64,000 nucleotides of DNA from Streptomyces sp. AA1529 (lineage in GTDB: Bacteria > Actinomycetota > Actinomycetes > Streptomycetales > Streptomycetaceae): contig NZ_ALAP01000094.1 in NCBI RefSeq assembly GCF_000280905.1, positions 57,500 to 121,499 on the forward strand, in the 5' to 3' direction. The position numbers and the translations under genes were made by a program. Under the pieces are notes generated by a model. That model worked only from the letters and a program-made list of their open reading frames with translations, had not been told where the DNA came from and searched no databases. Position 1 is the stretch's first letter. Every line of letters begins with the position of its first letter. This document shows positions 26,792 to 35,376 of this stretch, in pieces.

Positions 26792-27708
26792 CCCCGTCCA
26801 GGAACGCCCCCGCACTGCGCTACGCCTACGGCACCAACGGGCTGGCCGACCTGCGGCTCGAGGACGCCCTCGGACTGCTCGCCGACCTCGGATACGCGGG
26901 CGTCGGGCTGACGCTCGACCACATGCACCTCGACCCTCTCGCCCCCCGGCTCCCGGCCCGCACCGCCGAGGTGGGCCGCGCGCTGGCCCGCCACGGGCTG
27001 ACGGCCACCGTCGAGACCGGCGCGCGCTATGTGCTCGACGCGCGCCGCAAACACCACCCCACGCTGCTCGACCCGGACGCGGATGCCCGCACCGCCCGCA
27101 CCGACCTGCTGCTCAAGGCCGTACGCGTCGCCGCCGATCTCGGCGCCCACGCCGTGCACTGCTTCAGCGGCCCCCTGCCGACCGGCACGGACCCGGAGAC
27201 CGGCTGGAAACGGCTGGCGGACGGCGTCGGCACGGTGCTGGACGCCGCGGGCGCGGCGGGCCTCCCGGTGGCCATCGAGCCGGAGCCCGGCCACCTGCTC
27301 GGGGACCTGGCCGGGTTCCACCGGCTGCGCACCGCACTCGGCAGCCCCGAACTCCTCGGCGTCACCCTCGACATCGGACACTGCCAGTGCCTGGAACCGC
27401 GCCCCCCGGCCGACTGTGTCCGGCAGGCGGCACCCTGGCTGCGGCATGTGCAGATCGAGGACATGCGGCGCGGCGACCACACGCACCTGCCGTTCGGCGA
27501 CGGCGAGATCGACTTCCCGCCGGTGCTGGCGGCGCTGCGCGAGGCGGACTACGACGGCCTGGTCACCGTCGAACTGCCCCGCGACTCGCATGCCGGCCCC
27601 GCACGCGCCGCCGACTCGTTCGCGTTCCTGACCGCCGCCGAGGCCGAAGCCGGGACGGCGGCACCGGCACGGCACGGCACCCTGCCGCAGGAGGAGATCC
27701 CGTGCTGA
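26788..27708 (+). CDS. sugar phosphate isomerase/epimerase, TIM barrel
   Basis: A 306-residue AP-endonuclease-2-type TIM barrel. RYAYGTNGLADLRLEDALGL opens the barrel. The metal ligands are visible in VAIEPEPGH (near 165-173), GVTLDIGHCQC, HVQIEDMRRGDHTHLPFGDG and LVTVELPRDSH. These motifs are unusually well preserved, so the enzyme is probably active. It is coupled to the UbiA-like gene by an ATGA overlap and to eboA by a 7-base overlap. It may isomerise the cyclitol or sugar made by the INO1-like enzyme. It is distinct from EboE, which is encoded further down. Confidence 0.88.
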   Translation: MTPSRNAPALRYAYGTNGLADLRLEDALGLLADLGYAGVGLTLDHMHLDPLAPRLPARTAEVGRALARHGLTATVETGARYVLDARRKHHPTLLDPDADARTARTDLLLKAVRVAADLGAHAVHCFSGPLPTGTDPETGWKRLADGVGTVLDAAGAAGLPVAIEPEPGHLLGDLAGFHRLRTALGSPELLGVTLDIGHCQCLEPRPPADCVRQAAPWLRHVQIEDMRRGDHTHLPFGDGEIDFPPVLAALREADYDGLVTVELPRDSHAGPARAADSFAFLTAAEAEAGTAAPARHGTLPQEEIPC

Positions 27709-28523
27709 CCCCGCTCGCCTCCCTGCGCACCGCCCTGGAGCTGCGACTGGCCGCGGAGCCCCGTGCCTGGCTGCACCGGGCGCTGGCCGAAGCGGCGGAC
27801 GACCGGCACCGCACGGACCCGGACACCCCGCCGGCCGGTGTCCGGCGGACCGCGAGCCCACCGTCCGGCACCCCGACCCCGGCGACCCGCACCCGCTCCG
27901 TGCCCCGCCTCCCGCGCTGGGAGCTGCACTTCGCCCGCGCCGGCCGCACCTGCCGCGGGGCGGCCGCGGACAGCACCGAGGTGCCGGACCCGGTCGACGT
28001 GGCCCGCGTCCTCATCCTGCACGCGGCCGCCCCCGGCATCCAGGAGCTGACCCGGCTCTACCGGCACGGCACCGGCGACGAGCGGCGGGCCGTCCTGCTG
28101 GCCCTGCCGCACCTGGACCCGCCGCCCGAACCGGCGGCGGCCCTCGAACTGGTCGAGGACGCGTTGCGGACCAACGACACCCGGCTGATCGCCGCGGCGC
28201 TCGGACCGTACGCCGCAGCACACCTGGACGCGCACCAGTGGCGGCACGGCGTGCTCAAGTGCCTGTTCACCGGCGTACCGCTGAGCGCGCTGGCCGGGCT
28301 GGCACACCGCGCCTCGGGGGACGAGGAACTCGCCCGGATGCTGGAGGACTACGCGCACGAGCGCACCGCGGCGGGCCGCTCCGTGCCCGAGGACCTCGAC
28401 CGCGCGCTGCGGCTCGCCCGGCTCGCGGCGCCGGGGGAGACCGGCAGGACCACGTCCTCCCACCCGCCACGCCCGGCCCCCGCACCACCGCCGACCCCGC
28501 CCCGCCCGTCCCCCGAGCCGTAG
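27702..28523 (+). CDS. eboA: EboA-domain protein
   Basis: A 273-residue protein with the EboA signature. The diagnostic segment is near residues 160-200: LRTNDTRLIAAALGPYAAAH, then HQWRHGVLKCLFTGVPLS. EboA has no established enzymatic activity; it occurs almost only in ebo gene clusters. The start is GTG at 27702 with GGAGGAG five bases upstream, inside the end of the preceding gene. The N-terminal third is variable with a Pro/Thr-rich insertion, and the C-terminus ends in a Pro-rich tail. It is soluble, with no signal peptide. Confidence 0.9.
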   Translation: MLTPLASLRTALELRLAAEPRAWLHRALAEAADDRHRTDPDTPPAGVRRTASPPSGTPTPATRTRSVPRLPRWELHFARAGRTCRGAAADSTEVPDPVDVARVLILHAAAPGIQELTRLYRHGTGDERRAVLLALPHLDPPPEPAAALELVEDALRTNDTRLIAAALGPYAAAHLDAHQWRHGVLKCLFTGVPLSALAGLAHRASGDEELARMLEDYAHERTAAGRSVPEDLDRALRLARLAAPGETGRTTSSHPPRPAPAPPPTPPRPSPEP

Positions 28524-28569
28524 CCAGCCGCGCGCCACAGCAGCGCCCGGAGCGAGGAGCGTGACGCCC

Positions 28570-29445
28570 ATGACCAGGCCGACCCGCCGCATCTTCGACC
28601 CGCACATCCACATGACGTCCCGCACCACCGACGACTACGCCGCGATGTACGCCTCCGGGGTACGGGCCCTGGTCGAGCCCTCCTTCTGGCTCGGCCAGCC
28701 GCGCACCTCGCCCGCGACATTCCTCGACTATTTCGACGCGCTGCTCGGCTGGGAGCCCTACCGGGCCGCCCAGTACGGCATCGCCCACCACTGCACCCTC
28801 GCGCTCAACCCGAAGGAGGCCAACGATCCGCGCTGCCTCCCGGTACTGGACGAACTCCCGCGCTACCTCCTCAAGGACGGCGTGGTCGCCGTCGGCGAGA
28901 TCGGCTACGACTCGATGACCCCGGCGGAGGACGACGCACTGGCCGCACAGCTCCAACTCGCCCACGACCACGAACTGCCGGCCCTCGTCCACACCCCGCA
29001 CCGGGACAAGGCCGCCGGGCTGGCCCGCACCCTCGACGTGCTCCGGGAATCCCCGCTGGCTCCCGAGCGGGTGCTGCTCGACCACCTCAACGAGACGACG
29101 GTGGGCGACGCGGCGGACAGCGGCTGCTGGCTGGGCTTCTCCATCTACCCCGACACCAAGATGGACCCCGACCGGATGGTCCGCATCCTGCGGGTGCACG
29201 GCACCGAGCGCGTGCTGGTCAACTCCGCCGCCGACTGGGGGCACAGCGACCCGCTCAAGACCGGCCACGTCGCCGACGCCATGCTCGCCGCGGGCTTCGA
29301 GGACGACGACGTCGACCGAGTGCTGTGGCGCAACCCCGTCGCCTTCTACGGCCAGAGCGGACGCCTCGCCCTGGACGTCCCGCCGCCCGGCGCGCGCGAG
29401 CAGCACCTGTTCCAGGGCAACTCCATCCTGCGCGGCGGAGAGTGA
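28570..29445 (+). CDS. eboB: TatD-family metal-dependent hydrolase (EboB-like)
   Basis: A 291-residue amidohydrolase-superfamily TIM barrel. The metal motif RRIFDPHIHMTSRT (His-x-His near residues 11-13) is followed by VVAVGEIGYDSMTP, LVHTPHRDK, VLLDHLNE and NSAADWGHSD, which together provide the ligands of a binuclear site. This is the TatD-like member found in ebo clusters. Two starts are possible: GTG at 28561 and ATG at 28570. The GAGGAG at 28554-28559 is well spaced only for the ATG, so the ATG is used. It lies 46 bases after eboA and 13 bases before eboE. Confidence 0.88.
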   Translation: MTRPTRRIFDPHIHMTSRTTDDYAAMYASGVRALVEPSFWLGQPRTSPATFLDYFDALLGWEPYRAAQYGIAHHCTLALNPKEANDPRCLPVLDELPRYLLKDGVVAVGEIGYDSMTPAEDDALAAQLQLAHDHELPALVHTPHRDKAAGLARTLDVLRESPLAPERVLLDHLNETTVGDAADSGCWLGFSIYPDTKMDPDRMVRILRVHGTERVLVNSAADWGHSDPLKTGHVADAMLAAGFEDDDVDRVLWRNPVAFYGQSGRLALDVPPPGAREQHLFQGNSILRGGE

Positions 29446-29458
29446 GGAGAGCGCGGTT

Positions 29459-30640
29459 ATGCGATTCCGGCACCCCGACGGCACCACGGTCCACCTCGCC
29501 TACTGCACCAACGTCCACGCGGCCGAACAGCTCGACGGCGTACTGGAGCAACTCACCGCATACGCCGAGCCCGTACGCCGCAGACTGCACCGGGACCGGC
29601 TCGGCATCGGCCTGTGGCTCGCCCGCGACGCGGCCCGCACCCTCACCGACGACCCGGCGGCCGTCCGGCGGCTGCGCTCCGGACTGGACCGGGCGGGACT
29701 GGAGGTCGTCACCCTCAACGGCTTCCCCTACCAGGGCTTCGGCAACGAACACGTCAAGTACCGCGTCTACCGGCCCGACTGGACCGACGACGCCCGCCTG
29801 GAGCACACCACCGACCTGGCCCGGCTGCTGGCCGCACTGCTCCCGGACGACGTCCGCGAAGGCAGCGTCTCCACCCTCCCGCTCGCCTGGCGCACCGGCT
29901 TCGACGCCGAGGCCCGGCACCGCGCACTGACCCGGCTGCACGCCCTCGCCGCCCGGCTGGACGCACTGGAGGAGCTGACCGGCCGCTCCATCCGGGTCGG
30001 ACTGGAACCCGAGCCCGGCTGCACGGTCGAGACCACAGCCGACCTGGTCCAGGCACTCGCCCAGGAGGACGGCCCGCCCGCGCACCGGATCGGCGGCTGC
30101 CTGGACACCTGCCACCTGGCCACCGCCTTCGAGGACCCGGCCAAGGCGCTGGCCGCGCTCGCCGAGGCGGGGCTGCCCGTGGTCAAGTCCCAGCTCTCCG
30201 CCGCGCTGCACGCCGAGCACCCGGACCGGCCCGAGGTGCGCGCCGCACTCGCGGAGTTCGCCGAACCCCGCTTCCTGCACCAGACCCGCGCCCGCACCCC
30301 GGACGGAACCCTCCGCGCCACCGACGACCTCGACCGGGCCCTGGCCCCCGGAGCCCTGCCCACCGGCGGGCCCTGGCGCTCCCACTTCCACGTACCGCTG
30401 CACGCCCCCCTCGACCCCCCGCTGACCGCCACCACCGACGTGCTCGGCGAGACCCTCGGCCATCTGGTCGGCGGCCCCACCCCGCTGACCCGGCACCTGG
30501 AGGTGGAGACCTACACCTGGCAGGCCCTCCCGGCGGCACTGCGCCCCACCACCCGCGCGCAGCTCGCCGACGGCCTCGCCGCCGAACTGTCCACCGCACG
30601 CGACCTGCTGACCGGCCTCGGCCTCAAGGAGCTGCCGTGA
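29459..30640 (+). CDS. eboE: metabolite traffic protein EboE
   Basis: A 393-residue xylose-isomerase-like TIM-barrel protein matching EboE. It has the typical opening VHLAYCTNVHAAEQLDGVLE, the segment VTLNGFPYQGFGNEHVKYRV near 81-100, RVGLEPEPGC near 179-188, and IGGCLDTCHLATAFEDP near 212-228. The C-terminal HFHVPLHAPLDP and LEVETYTWQ complete the family pattern. EboE is required in cyanobacteria for correct handling of a secondary-metabolite precursor. ATG at 29459 follows GAGGAGAGCG. Its stop overlaps the EboF-like start (GTGA). Confidence 0.93.
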   Translation: MRFRHPDGTTVHLAYCTNVHAAEQLDGVLEQLTAYAEPVRRRLHRDRLGIGLWLARDAARTLTDDPAAVRRLRSGLDRAGLEVVTLNGFPYQGFGNEHVKYRVYRPDWTDDARLEHTTDLARLLAALLPDDVREGSVSTLPLAWRTGFDAEARHRALTRLHALAARLDALEELTGRSIRVGLEPEPGCTVETTADLVQALAQEDGPPAHRIGGCLDTCHLATAFEDPAKALAALAEAGLPVVKSQLSAALHAEHPDRPEVRAALAEFAEPRFLHQTRARTPDGTLRATDDLDRALAPGALPTGGPWRSHFHVPLHAPLDPPLTATTDVLGETLGHLVGGPTPLTRHLEVETYTWQALPAALRPTTRAQLADGLAAELSTARDLLTGLGLKELP

Positions 30641-32040
30641 CCACCCCGCTGCTGGTCATCGACGTCGTCGGACTGACCCCCGCGCTGCTGACCCACATGC
30701 CCCACCTGCGCGCCCTGGCCCGGGACGGTGCACAGGCCCCCCTCGGCACCGTCCTGCCCGCCGTCACCTGCGCCGCCCAGTCCACCTTCCTCACCGGGGA
30801 ACTCCCCGCCCGGCACGGCATCGTCGGCAACGGCTGGTACTTCCGCGAACTCGGTGACGTGCTGCTGTGGCGGCAGCACAACGCGCTGGTCGGCGGCGAG
30901 AAGCTCTGGCACGCGGCCCGCGCCCGGCAGCCCGGCTACACGGTGGCCAACATCTGCTGGTGGTACGCGATGGGCGCGGACACCGACTGGACCGTCACCC
31001 CCCGCCCCGTCTACTACGCCGACGGCCGCAAGGAGCCGGACTGCTACACCCGGCCCCCGGCCCTGCACGACGAACTGGTCGCCGAACTCGGCGACTTCCC
31101 GCTGTTCACCTTCTGGGGCCCGGGCGCGAACCTGACGTCCTCGCAGTGGATCATCGACGCCACCCGCCACATCCTGCGCACCCGGCACCCCGACCTCGCA
31201 CTGTGCTACGTGCCCCACCTCGACTACGACCTCCAGCGCCACGGCCCCGACGACCCGCGCGCCCACCGCGCCGCCGCCGACGTGGACGCCGCCCTCGCCC
31301 CACTGCTCGCCGACGCGCGCGCCGAGGGCCGCACCGTCGTCGCCCTCTCCGAGTACGGCATCACCCGGGTGCGCCGGCACGTCGACATCAACCGCGCACT
31401 GCGCCGCGCCGGACTCCTGGAAGTGCACACCCAGGACGGCATGGAGTACCTGGACCCGTGGACCTCCCGCGCCTTCGCCGTCGCCGACCACCAGCTCGCC
31501 CACGTCTACGTCCGCGACCCCGCCGACCTGCCCGCCACCCGCGCGGCACTGGCCGGACTGCCGGGCCTCGAACAGCTCCTGGACGAGACCGGGAAGAAGG
31601 AGGCCGGCCTGGACCACCCCCGCTCCGGCGAACTCGTCGCCGTGGCCGAACCCGACGCCTGGTTCACCTACTACTACTGGCTGGACGACCGCCGCGCCCC
31701 CGACTTCGCGCAGCTCGTGGAGATCCACCGGAAGCCCGGCTACGACCCCGTCGAGCTGTTCATGGACCCGAACGACCCCTACGTCAAACTCCGCGCCGCC
31801 GCCGCACTGGCCCGCAAGAAGACCGGCATGCGCTACCGCATGGCCGTCGTCCCCCTCGACCCCGCTCCGATCCGGGGCAGCCACGGACGGCTCCCGGACC
31901 GGACCGAGGACGGCCCCGTACTCCTCTGCTCCCGCGCCGACGCGCTCGGCGACCGCGGGCGGAGCGGGCCGGCCCCCGCCTTCCCCGCCACCGAAGTGAA
32001 ACGCCTGCTTCTCGACCTCGCACTGGGAGACGCCTCATGA
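30637..32040 (+). CDS. eboF: nucleotide pyrophosphatase/phosphodiesterase, alkaline phosphatase superfamily (EboF-like)
   Basis: A 467-residue AlkP-superfamily enzyme. The active site is laid out in order: LLVIDVVGL (Asp9), the nucleophile region PAVTCAAQSTFLTGELP (likely Thr44), NGWYFRELGDVLLWRQHNAL, and the later metal ligands in PHLDYDLQRHGPDD and the SEYGITRVRRHVDIN segment. This matches the phosphodiesterase found as the last gene of ebo loci. There is no signal peptide, so it acts in the cytoplasm unless carried by a partner. The start is GTG, overlapping eboE, and the stop overlaps the next ATG. Confidence 0.9.
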   Translation: MTTPLLVIDVVGLTPALLTHMPHLRALARDGAQAPLGTVLPAVTCAAQSTFLTGELPARHGIVGNGWYFRELGDVLLWRQHNALVGGEKLWHAARARQPGYTVANICWWYAMGADTDWTVTPRPVYYADGRKEPDCYTRPPALHDELVAELGDFPLFTFWGPGANLTSSQWIIDATRHILRTRHPDLALCYVPHLDYDLQRHGPDDPRAHRAAADVDAALAPLLADARAEGRTVVALSEYGITRVRRHVDINRALRRAGLLEVHTQDGMEYLDPWTSRAFAVADHQLAHVYVRDPADLPATRAALAGLPGLEQLLDETGKKEAGLDHPRSGELVAVAEPDAWFTYYYWLDDRRAPDFAQLVEIHRKPGYDPVELFMDPNDPYVKLRAAAALARKKTGMRYRMAVVPLDPAPIRGSHGRLPDRTEDGPVLLCSRADALGDRGRSGPAPAFPATEVKRLLLDLALGDAS

Positions 32041-33098
32041 GCAGCAGATCAGCCGACCCGCAGTACGCCGAACTCCACCGCAGGCTGCGCCGCCGCGGCT
32101 TCCTCGGCGTCGCCGCGGGCGCCACCGCCGCCACCCTGCTGGGAGCACGCCCCGCCGCCGCCGCACCGCAGTCTGCCGAGGCGGCGGACCACCGGGGCTG
32201 CCGCCCGATCGTCCCGCGCGGCAAGTTGGGCATTCAGCTCTACACCCTCCGCGACCAGGTCCAGCAGCTCGGCTTCGGCCCCGTCTTCCGGGAACTGGAG
32301 CGCTACGGCTACGACTCGGTCGAGTTCGCCGGCTACACGCAGGGCACCGGCGACCTCACCCTCCGGCAGCTCAAGCACCTCATGCGGGAGCACGGCCTGC
32401 GCGGCATCGGCAGCCACGTCGGCTACTACTCCGCCGACCCGGCCGCCTACACCTTCGCCACCCAACTGGAGAAGGTCGTCGACGACGCGGCAGCGCTCGG
32501 ACTGCCCCATGTGGGCACGGCCGCCAGTCCGGACCGCTACGGCCGCACCGTGGACGGCTGGAAGCGCGCCGCTGAGGACTTCAACACCTACGGGGCGGCG
32601 GCACGCGCCCGCGGACTGACCTTCTACCAGCACAACCACCAGATGGAGTTCGGCTTCGCCGAGGACAAGCCCCACGTGCGCCTCTACGACGTGCTGCTCG
32701 CCGAGACCGACCCGGAACTGGTCCACCTGGAGATGGACATCTACTGGGCCTACGCCGGACAGCACCGCTTCAGCGTCCGCCCCGACGGCACCCCGGCCCC
32801 CTTCGACCCGCTCGACTACGTACTGGCGGCCCCGCACCGCTACCCGCTCTTCCACGTCAAGGACGGCGAGCACGACGAAGCGTCACCGGACGGCTACCAC
32901 ATGGTCGACGTCGGTGACGGCGACATCGACTACGAGCACTTCATCGGTACCGTCCTCAGACGCCACCGGGGCCGCCGCACGGACCACCACTGGCTGATGG
33001 AGCGCGACGACGCCGTCGACCCCGACGCCAACCCGGCCGGTTCCTTCAGCTCGGCCCGCCGCTCCGCCGCCTACCTGCGCGGCAGGCGCCACCGGTGA
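32037..33098 (+). CDS. exported sugar phosphate isomerase/epimerase (Tat signal)
   Basis: A 353-residue TIM-barrel isomerase with an export signal. RRLRRRGFLGVAAGATAATL near residues 16-35 has a twin-arginine-like pattern and ends at AAAAP. The mature part carries IQLYTLRDQVQQLGFGPVF, FAGYTQGTGDLT, FYQHNHQMEF, LEMDIYWAYAG, LFHVKDGEHDE and VDVGDGDIDYEHF. These supply the metal-binding Glu/Asp/His residues seen in secreted 3-keto-sugar-related isomerases. It ends the ebo-like operon, coupled to the EboF-like gene by an ATGA overlap. Its extracytoplasmic location implies that the operon's substrate or product crosses the membrane. Confidence 0.88.
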   Translation: MSSRSADPQYAELHRRLRRRGFLGVAAGATAATLLGARPAAAAPQSAEAADHRGCRPIVPRGKLGIQLYTLRDQVQQLGFGPVFRELERYGYDSVEFAGYTQGTGDLTLRQLKHLMREHGLRGIGSHVGYYSADPAAYTFATQLEKVVDDAAALGLPHVGTAASPDRYGRTVDGWKRAAEDFNTYGAAARARGLTFYQHNHQMEFGFAEDKPHVRLYDVLLAETDPELVHLEMDIYWAYAGQHRFSVRPDGTPAPFDPLDYVLAAPHRYPLFHVKDGEHDEASPDGYHMVDVGDGDIDYEHFIGTVLRRHRGRRTDHHWLMERDDAVDPDANPAGSFSSARRSAAYLRGRRHR

Positions 33099-33245
33099 CG
33101 CCCCTCGCCCAGGAGCCGTGAGGCTCATTCGCCAGTGTTTGGGGCAAAAGGTGCGAATCGCCAGGAAACCCAGGTGAGAAGCACTCCCAACCCTTGGTAT
33201 CGTTACGGCCGTCGCCACGGCACCCAACCTCCGTGGCGCGGCCCG

Positions 33246-33330
33246 GTCCGGGTGGCGGAATGGTAGACGCGCTAGCTTGAGGTGCTAGTGCCCTTTATCG
33301 GGCGTGGGGGTTCGAGTCCCCCCTCGGACA
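33246..33330 (+). tRNA. trnL-GAG: tRNA-Leu (GAG)
   Basis: An 85-base class II tRNA with a long variable arm. The acceptor GTCCGGG pairs with CTCGGAC (one G-U), the anticodon stem CTAGC/GCTAG surrounds the loop TTGAGGT, giving anticodon GAG at 33279-33281, and the T-arm is GGGGG-TTCGAGT-CCCCC. The discriminator base is A and CCA is not encoded. Its last seven bases (TCGGACA) are the start of a direct repeat found again at 41398, so it is the integration target of the adjacent island. Confidence 0.97.
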
Positions 33331-33470
33331 CTCACCATCTGCACGTCGTGTGCGGACGCATATGGGCCGTGACTCGACAGTCACGGCCCTTTTGCTGTGG
33401 TCGTAGGTGAGGGTGAGCCCGAAGGCCGCGTAGAGCGGGGCTTTGCGTTCGGGGGCGGCCTGCTGGAGCC
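33324..33470. repeat. direct repeat copy 1 (tRNA end plus recombinase C-terminus)
   Basis: 147 bases matching 41398-41541, starting with the last seven bases of tRNA-Leu. The copies differ by three substitutions (33370-region G/C, one G/C and one A/G further right) and a 3-base in-frame indel. On the minus strand it encodes ...LQQAAPERKAPLYAAFG and TLTYDHSKRAVTVESRPICV, continuing into the tRNA to give RGDSNPHAR and a stop at 33295. This is the tail of a site-specific recombinase whose last codons lie in the attachment site. The rest of that gene is gone. Confidence 0.8.
33364..33393 (+). terminator. intrinsic terminator downstream of tRNA-Leu
   Basis: GGGCCGTGACT-CGAC-AGTCACGGCCC followed by TTTT is a textbook rho-independent terminator, 34 bases after the tRNA. 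It lies inside the repeat and inside the former recombinase coding sequence, so the integrated element supplies the tRNA terminator. Confidence 0.85.
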
Positions 33471-33977
33471 GCACCCCCGGTGCTCCTCCCGGGCCGCACG
33501 CGTGTGCCGTAGCAGTCACCGCCAGTTCCGAGTGCGCCGACGCGCCGCCTGCGGATCTGCTGGGACATCCACGAAGCGTTCCTCGAACTGGCCTGCTGCG
33601 TGATATTACCTACCGACGCGTCGGCGCGTTGTGTTGGCTCCTCTTGCTGGGGTCGGGGTCTTAGCGCCGTCGACGACGAGCAGGTTGTCTTCGAAAATGA
33701 GGTCCTTGGCATCTCCCCGTCAACCGATCGGGCTTGTTGGCCCTGCTCGACTGCGCCGCCATGATCGCCCCGGAGTCCAATGAACACAGGCTCGATGAGC
33801 CAAGAGAGCTCCCTATCGCCTGCTATGCGGCGTTACGCGACCTGGGGCTAGCGTCCTCCCCTGCCGCCAGGGTCACCGAGTGATTACACTCAAGTGCTTT
33901 TCGGGTCGCGGGAGGATCGAGCGAGATTCAGGCCGACCGCACGGCGTCACCAGCCTGTCACTTTGGAGTTGAGCACG
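33471..33977. other. decayed mobile-element DNA, including IS5-type transposase fragment
   Basis: About 500 bases with no intact gene. On the plus strand, near 33530-33600, the frame reads RRLRICWDIHEAFLELACCV, which resembles the C-terminal end of IS5-family transposases in actinomycetes. It is cut off on both sides. A later stretch (about 33740-33883, ending at a stop) reads like a gene tail, AAMIAPESNEHRLDEPRELP, that I cannot identify. The composition is less G+C-biased than the flanking chromosome. Confidence 0.5.
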
Positions 33978-34633
33978 GTGAGCAAGCGAACCTTTCGTAC
34001 AGCCACGTTCGTTGCGATGGCCGCCGCTGTCTCGCTCGGCCTGTCAGCCTGCGGAAGCGACGGCGACTCTGACGCGCAGAAGTCCGATGAGATCGCGGAC
34101 AAGGACGAGGCCAAGCCCTCCTCCACCCCGTCACCTTCGAAGGCCCCAGCGTCTCGGGCTCCACGCTTCGAATTCCCCAAGGGGGTCGAAGTTCTCATCG
34201 ACTCTGATGAGACCGGTGACAAACAGCAGGACGAGGTACTGCGCGAGCACGGCTACGCGGTCAAGGCGATCTACCTGGCGTTCGCCAAGGCGGATCCGGA
34301 GCTTGCGCTCATGCAACGGTATGTATGGGACCGTGCGGCTGAGGTATGGCGCGGAACATCGCCGATTACAAGAAGGACGGCAAGAGCATCACGGGGGCGA
34401 TTCGCGTCTACGACCGTTCCATGCGGATGCAGACCAGGACCATGGCCACCGTCACCTACTGCACGAGCGATCGGGACGCTTACGCCAAGAAGATCTCCTC
34501 GGGCAAGATCCTGCGCACCCGGCCGAGCAAGGACGCCTTCTCCCAGTACACGGACGGGCTCGAGAAGAAGGACGGCATCTGGAGGATCCACAGGGCGACA
34601 TCGCAGATGGGTGTCGCCGCATGCGCGCGTTGA
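33978..34633 (+). pseudogene. lipoprotein gene with frameshift near 34350
   Basis: The N-terminal half (from GTG 33978, GGAG upstream) is a lipoprotein: SKRTFRTATFVAMAAAVSLG, lipobox LSACGS, then an Asp/Lys/Ser/Pro-rich linker. It continues as ...YAVKAIYLAFAKADPELALM, AAEVW. The rest, DYKKDGKSITGAIRVYDRSM to KDGIWRIHRATSQMGVAACA, is in another frame. Removing one CG from the CGCG at about 34349-34353 joins the halves as EVWRNIADYKK, so a 2-base duplication (mutation or sequencing error) is the likely cause. The reconstructed length of about 217 residues and the ending VAAC are typical of small Streptomyces lipoproteins encoded beside secretion-related genes. Confidence 0.7.
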
Positions 34634-35334
34634 CAAGGGTACGAGTCGGTATCGTCACGAGCACAGTGACCGGAATCTTCACGTTCTTAGTCGCCCGCGC
34701 GGGGGCCGCTATAGGCGACGGCAAGCAGGTCGATCCGCCGGGGGATGTGGGAACCTCGGACCGCATTCAGAGCAGGGCAGAAATCACGACGCACAATTCG
34801 CCGAGGTCTGGTACCCCGATGGTGCCTGTCGGTGGAGCCGGCTGGGCCCCGCCGGGGTGTTGGTATGAGCCGCAGTTCACGACGAAAGAGTTTCAGAGGT
34901 TCGCCAAAGAGCAGGGCATGGGGCCTGATGGGTACGGGCGCCCCGCTGGACCGGTCTGGGTCACCGCCAGCATCGACTACCTCGGCCTGGATATCGCCGC
35001 AACGACCATTGCCACCCCCAAGTCCCTCAAGGCCGATGCCGGCACACACGAAGCGGCCCCGCATACCTGCACGCACGACCTGGAAGAGGTCAAGGGCGGC
35101 TATCAGGTCGATTCGAAGGGGGCCGACTGCAACATCAGCTACAAGCGGGCCTCCGGGGATGGCGGCCAGCACGGCACATACCCGTTCAAAGCCTCCCTGG
35201 TCTGGGACGTAGCCTGGACCGACTCCGCCAGCCCCGACGGCCCGCCAGTTGGCGACCCGCCCCTCCCGGACGGACAGTCCACCTACGAGCAGGACGTGAC
35301 CGTCAGGGAAATCCAGTCCATCGTCCGCGATTGA
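34621..35334 (+). CDS. secreted protein of unknown function
   Basis: A 237-residue protein beginning at ATG 34621, overlapping the end of the lipoprotein frame by 13 bases. Residues 1-30 form a signal peptide (RVRVGIVTSTVTGIFTFLVA, cleavage after AGA). The mature part has a conserved-looking block, GCWYEPQFTTKEFQRFAKEQ, then GYGRPAGPVWVTASIDYLGL and PLPDGQSTYEQDVTVREIQS at the end. I do not recognise a catalytic motif. Order and orientation with the lipoprotein, WXG100-like and RHS genes suggest an accessory part of a type VII-secreted toxin module. A GTG at 34651 is an alternative start but would shorten the signal peptide. Confidence 0.7.
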   Translation: MRALTRVRVGIVTSTVTGIFTFLVARAGAAIGDGKQVDPPGDVGTSDRIQSRAEITTHNSPRSGTPMVPVGGAGWAPPGCWYEPQFTTKEFQRFAKEQGMGPDGYGRPAGPVWVTASIDYLGLDIAATTIATPKSLKADAGTHEAAPHTCTHDLEEVKGGYQVDSKGADCNISYKRASGDGGQHGTYPFKASLVWDVAWTDSASPDGPPVGDPPLPDGQSTYEQDVTVREIQSIVRD

Positions 35335-35376
35335 TCGCGCGGTCGGCTGTCTCGACCAGCTATGCAGGAGGTTGCC

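Noticed and set aside
26788..27708. This TIM barrel as EboE
   Set aside because: The gene at 29459-30640 matches EboE much better (YCTNVH opening, NGFPYQGFGNEHVKYRV); this one is a general sugar isomerase/epimerase.
33295..33519. A 74-codon minus-strand ORF ending in RGDSNPHAR
   Set aside because: It is not an intact gene. RGDSNP comes from the reverse strand of the tRNA T-arm, and the N-terminal part joins unrelated DNA. It is treated as a recombinase tail within the repeat.
35362..35364. ATG as start of the WXG100-like gene
   Set aside because: It overlaps the AGGAGG ribosome binding site at 35366-35371, which is correctly placed for TTG at 35377.
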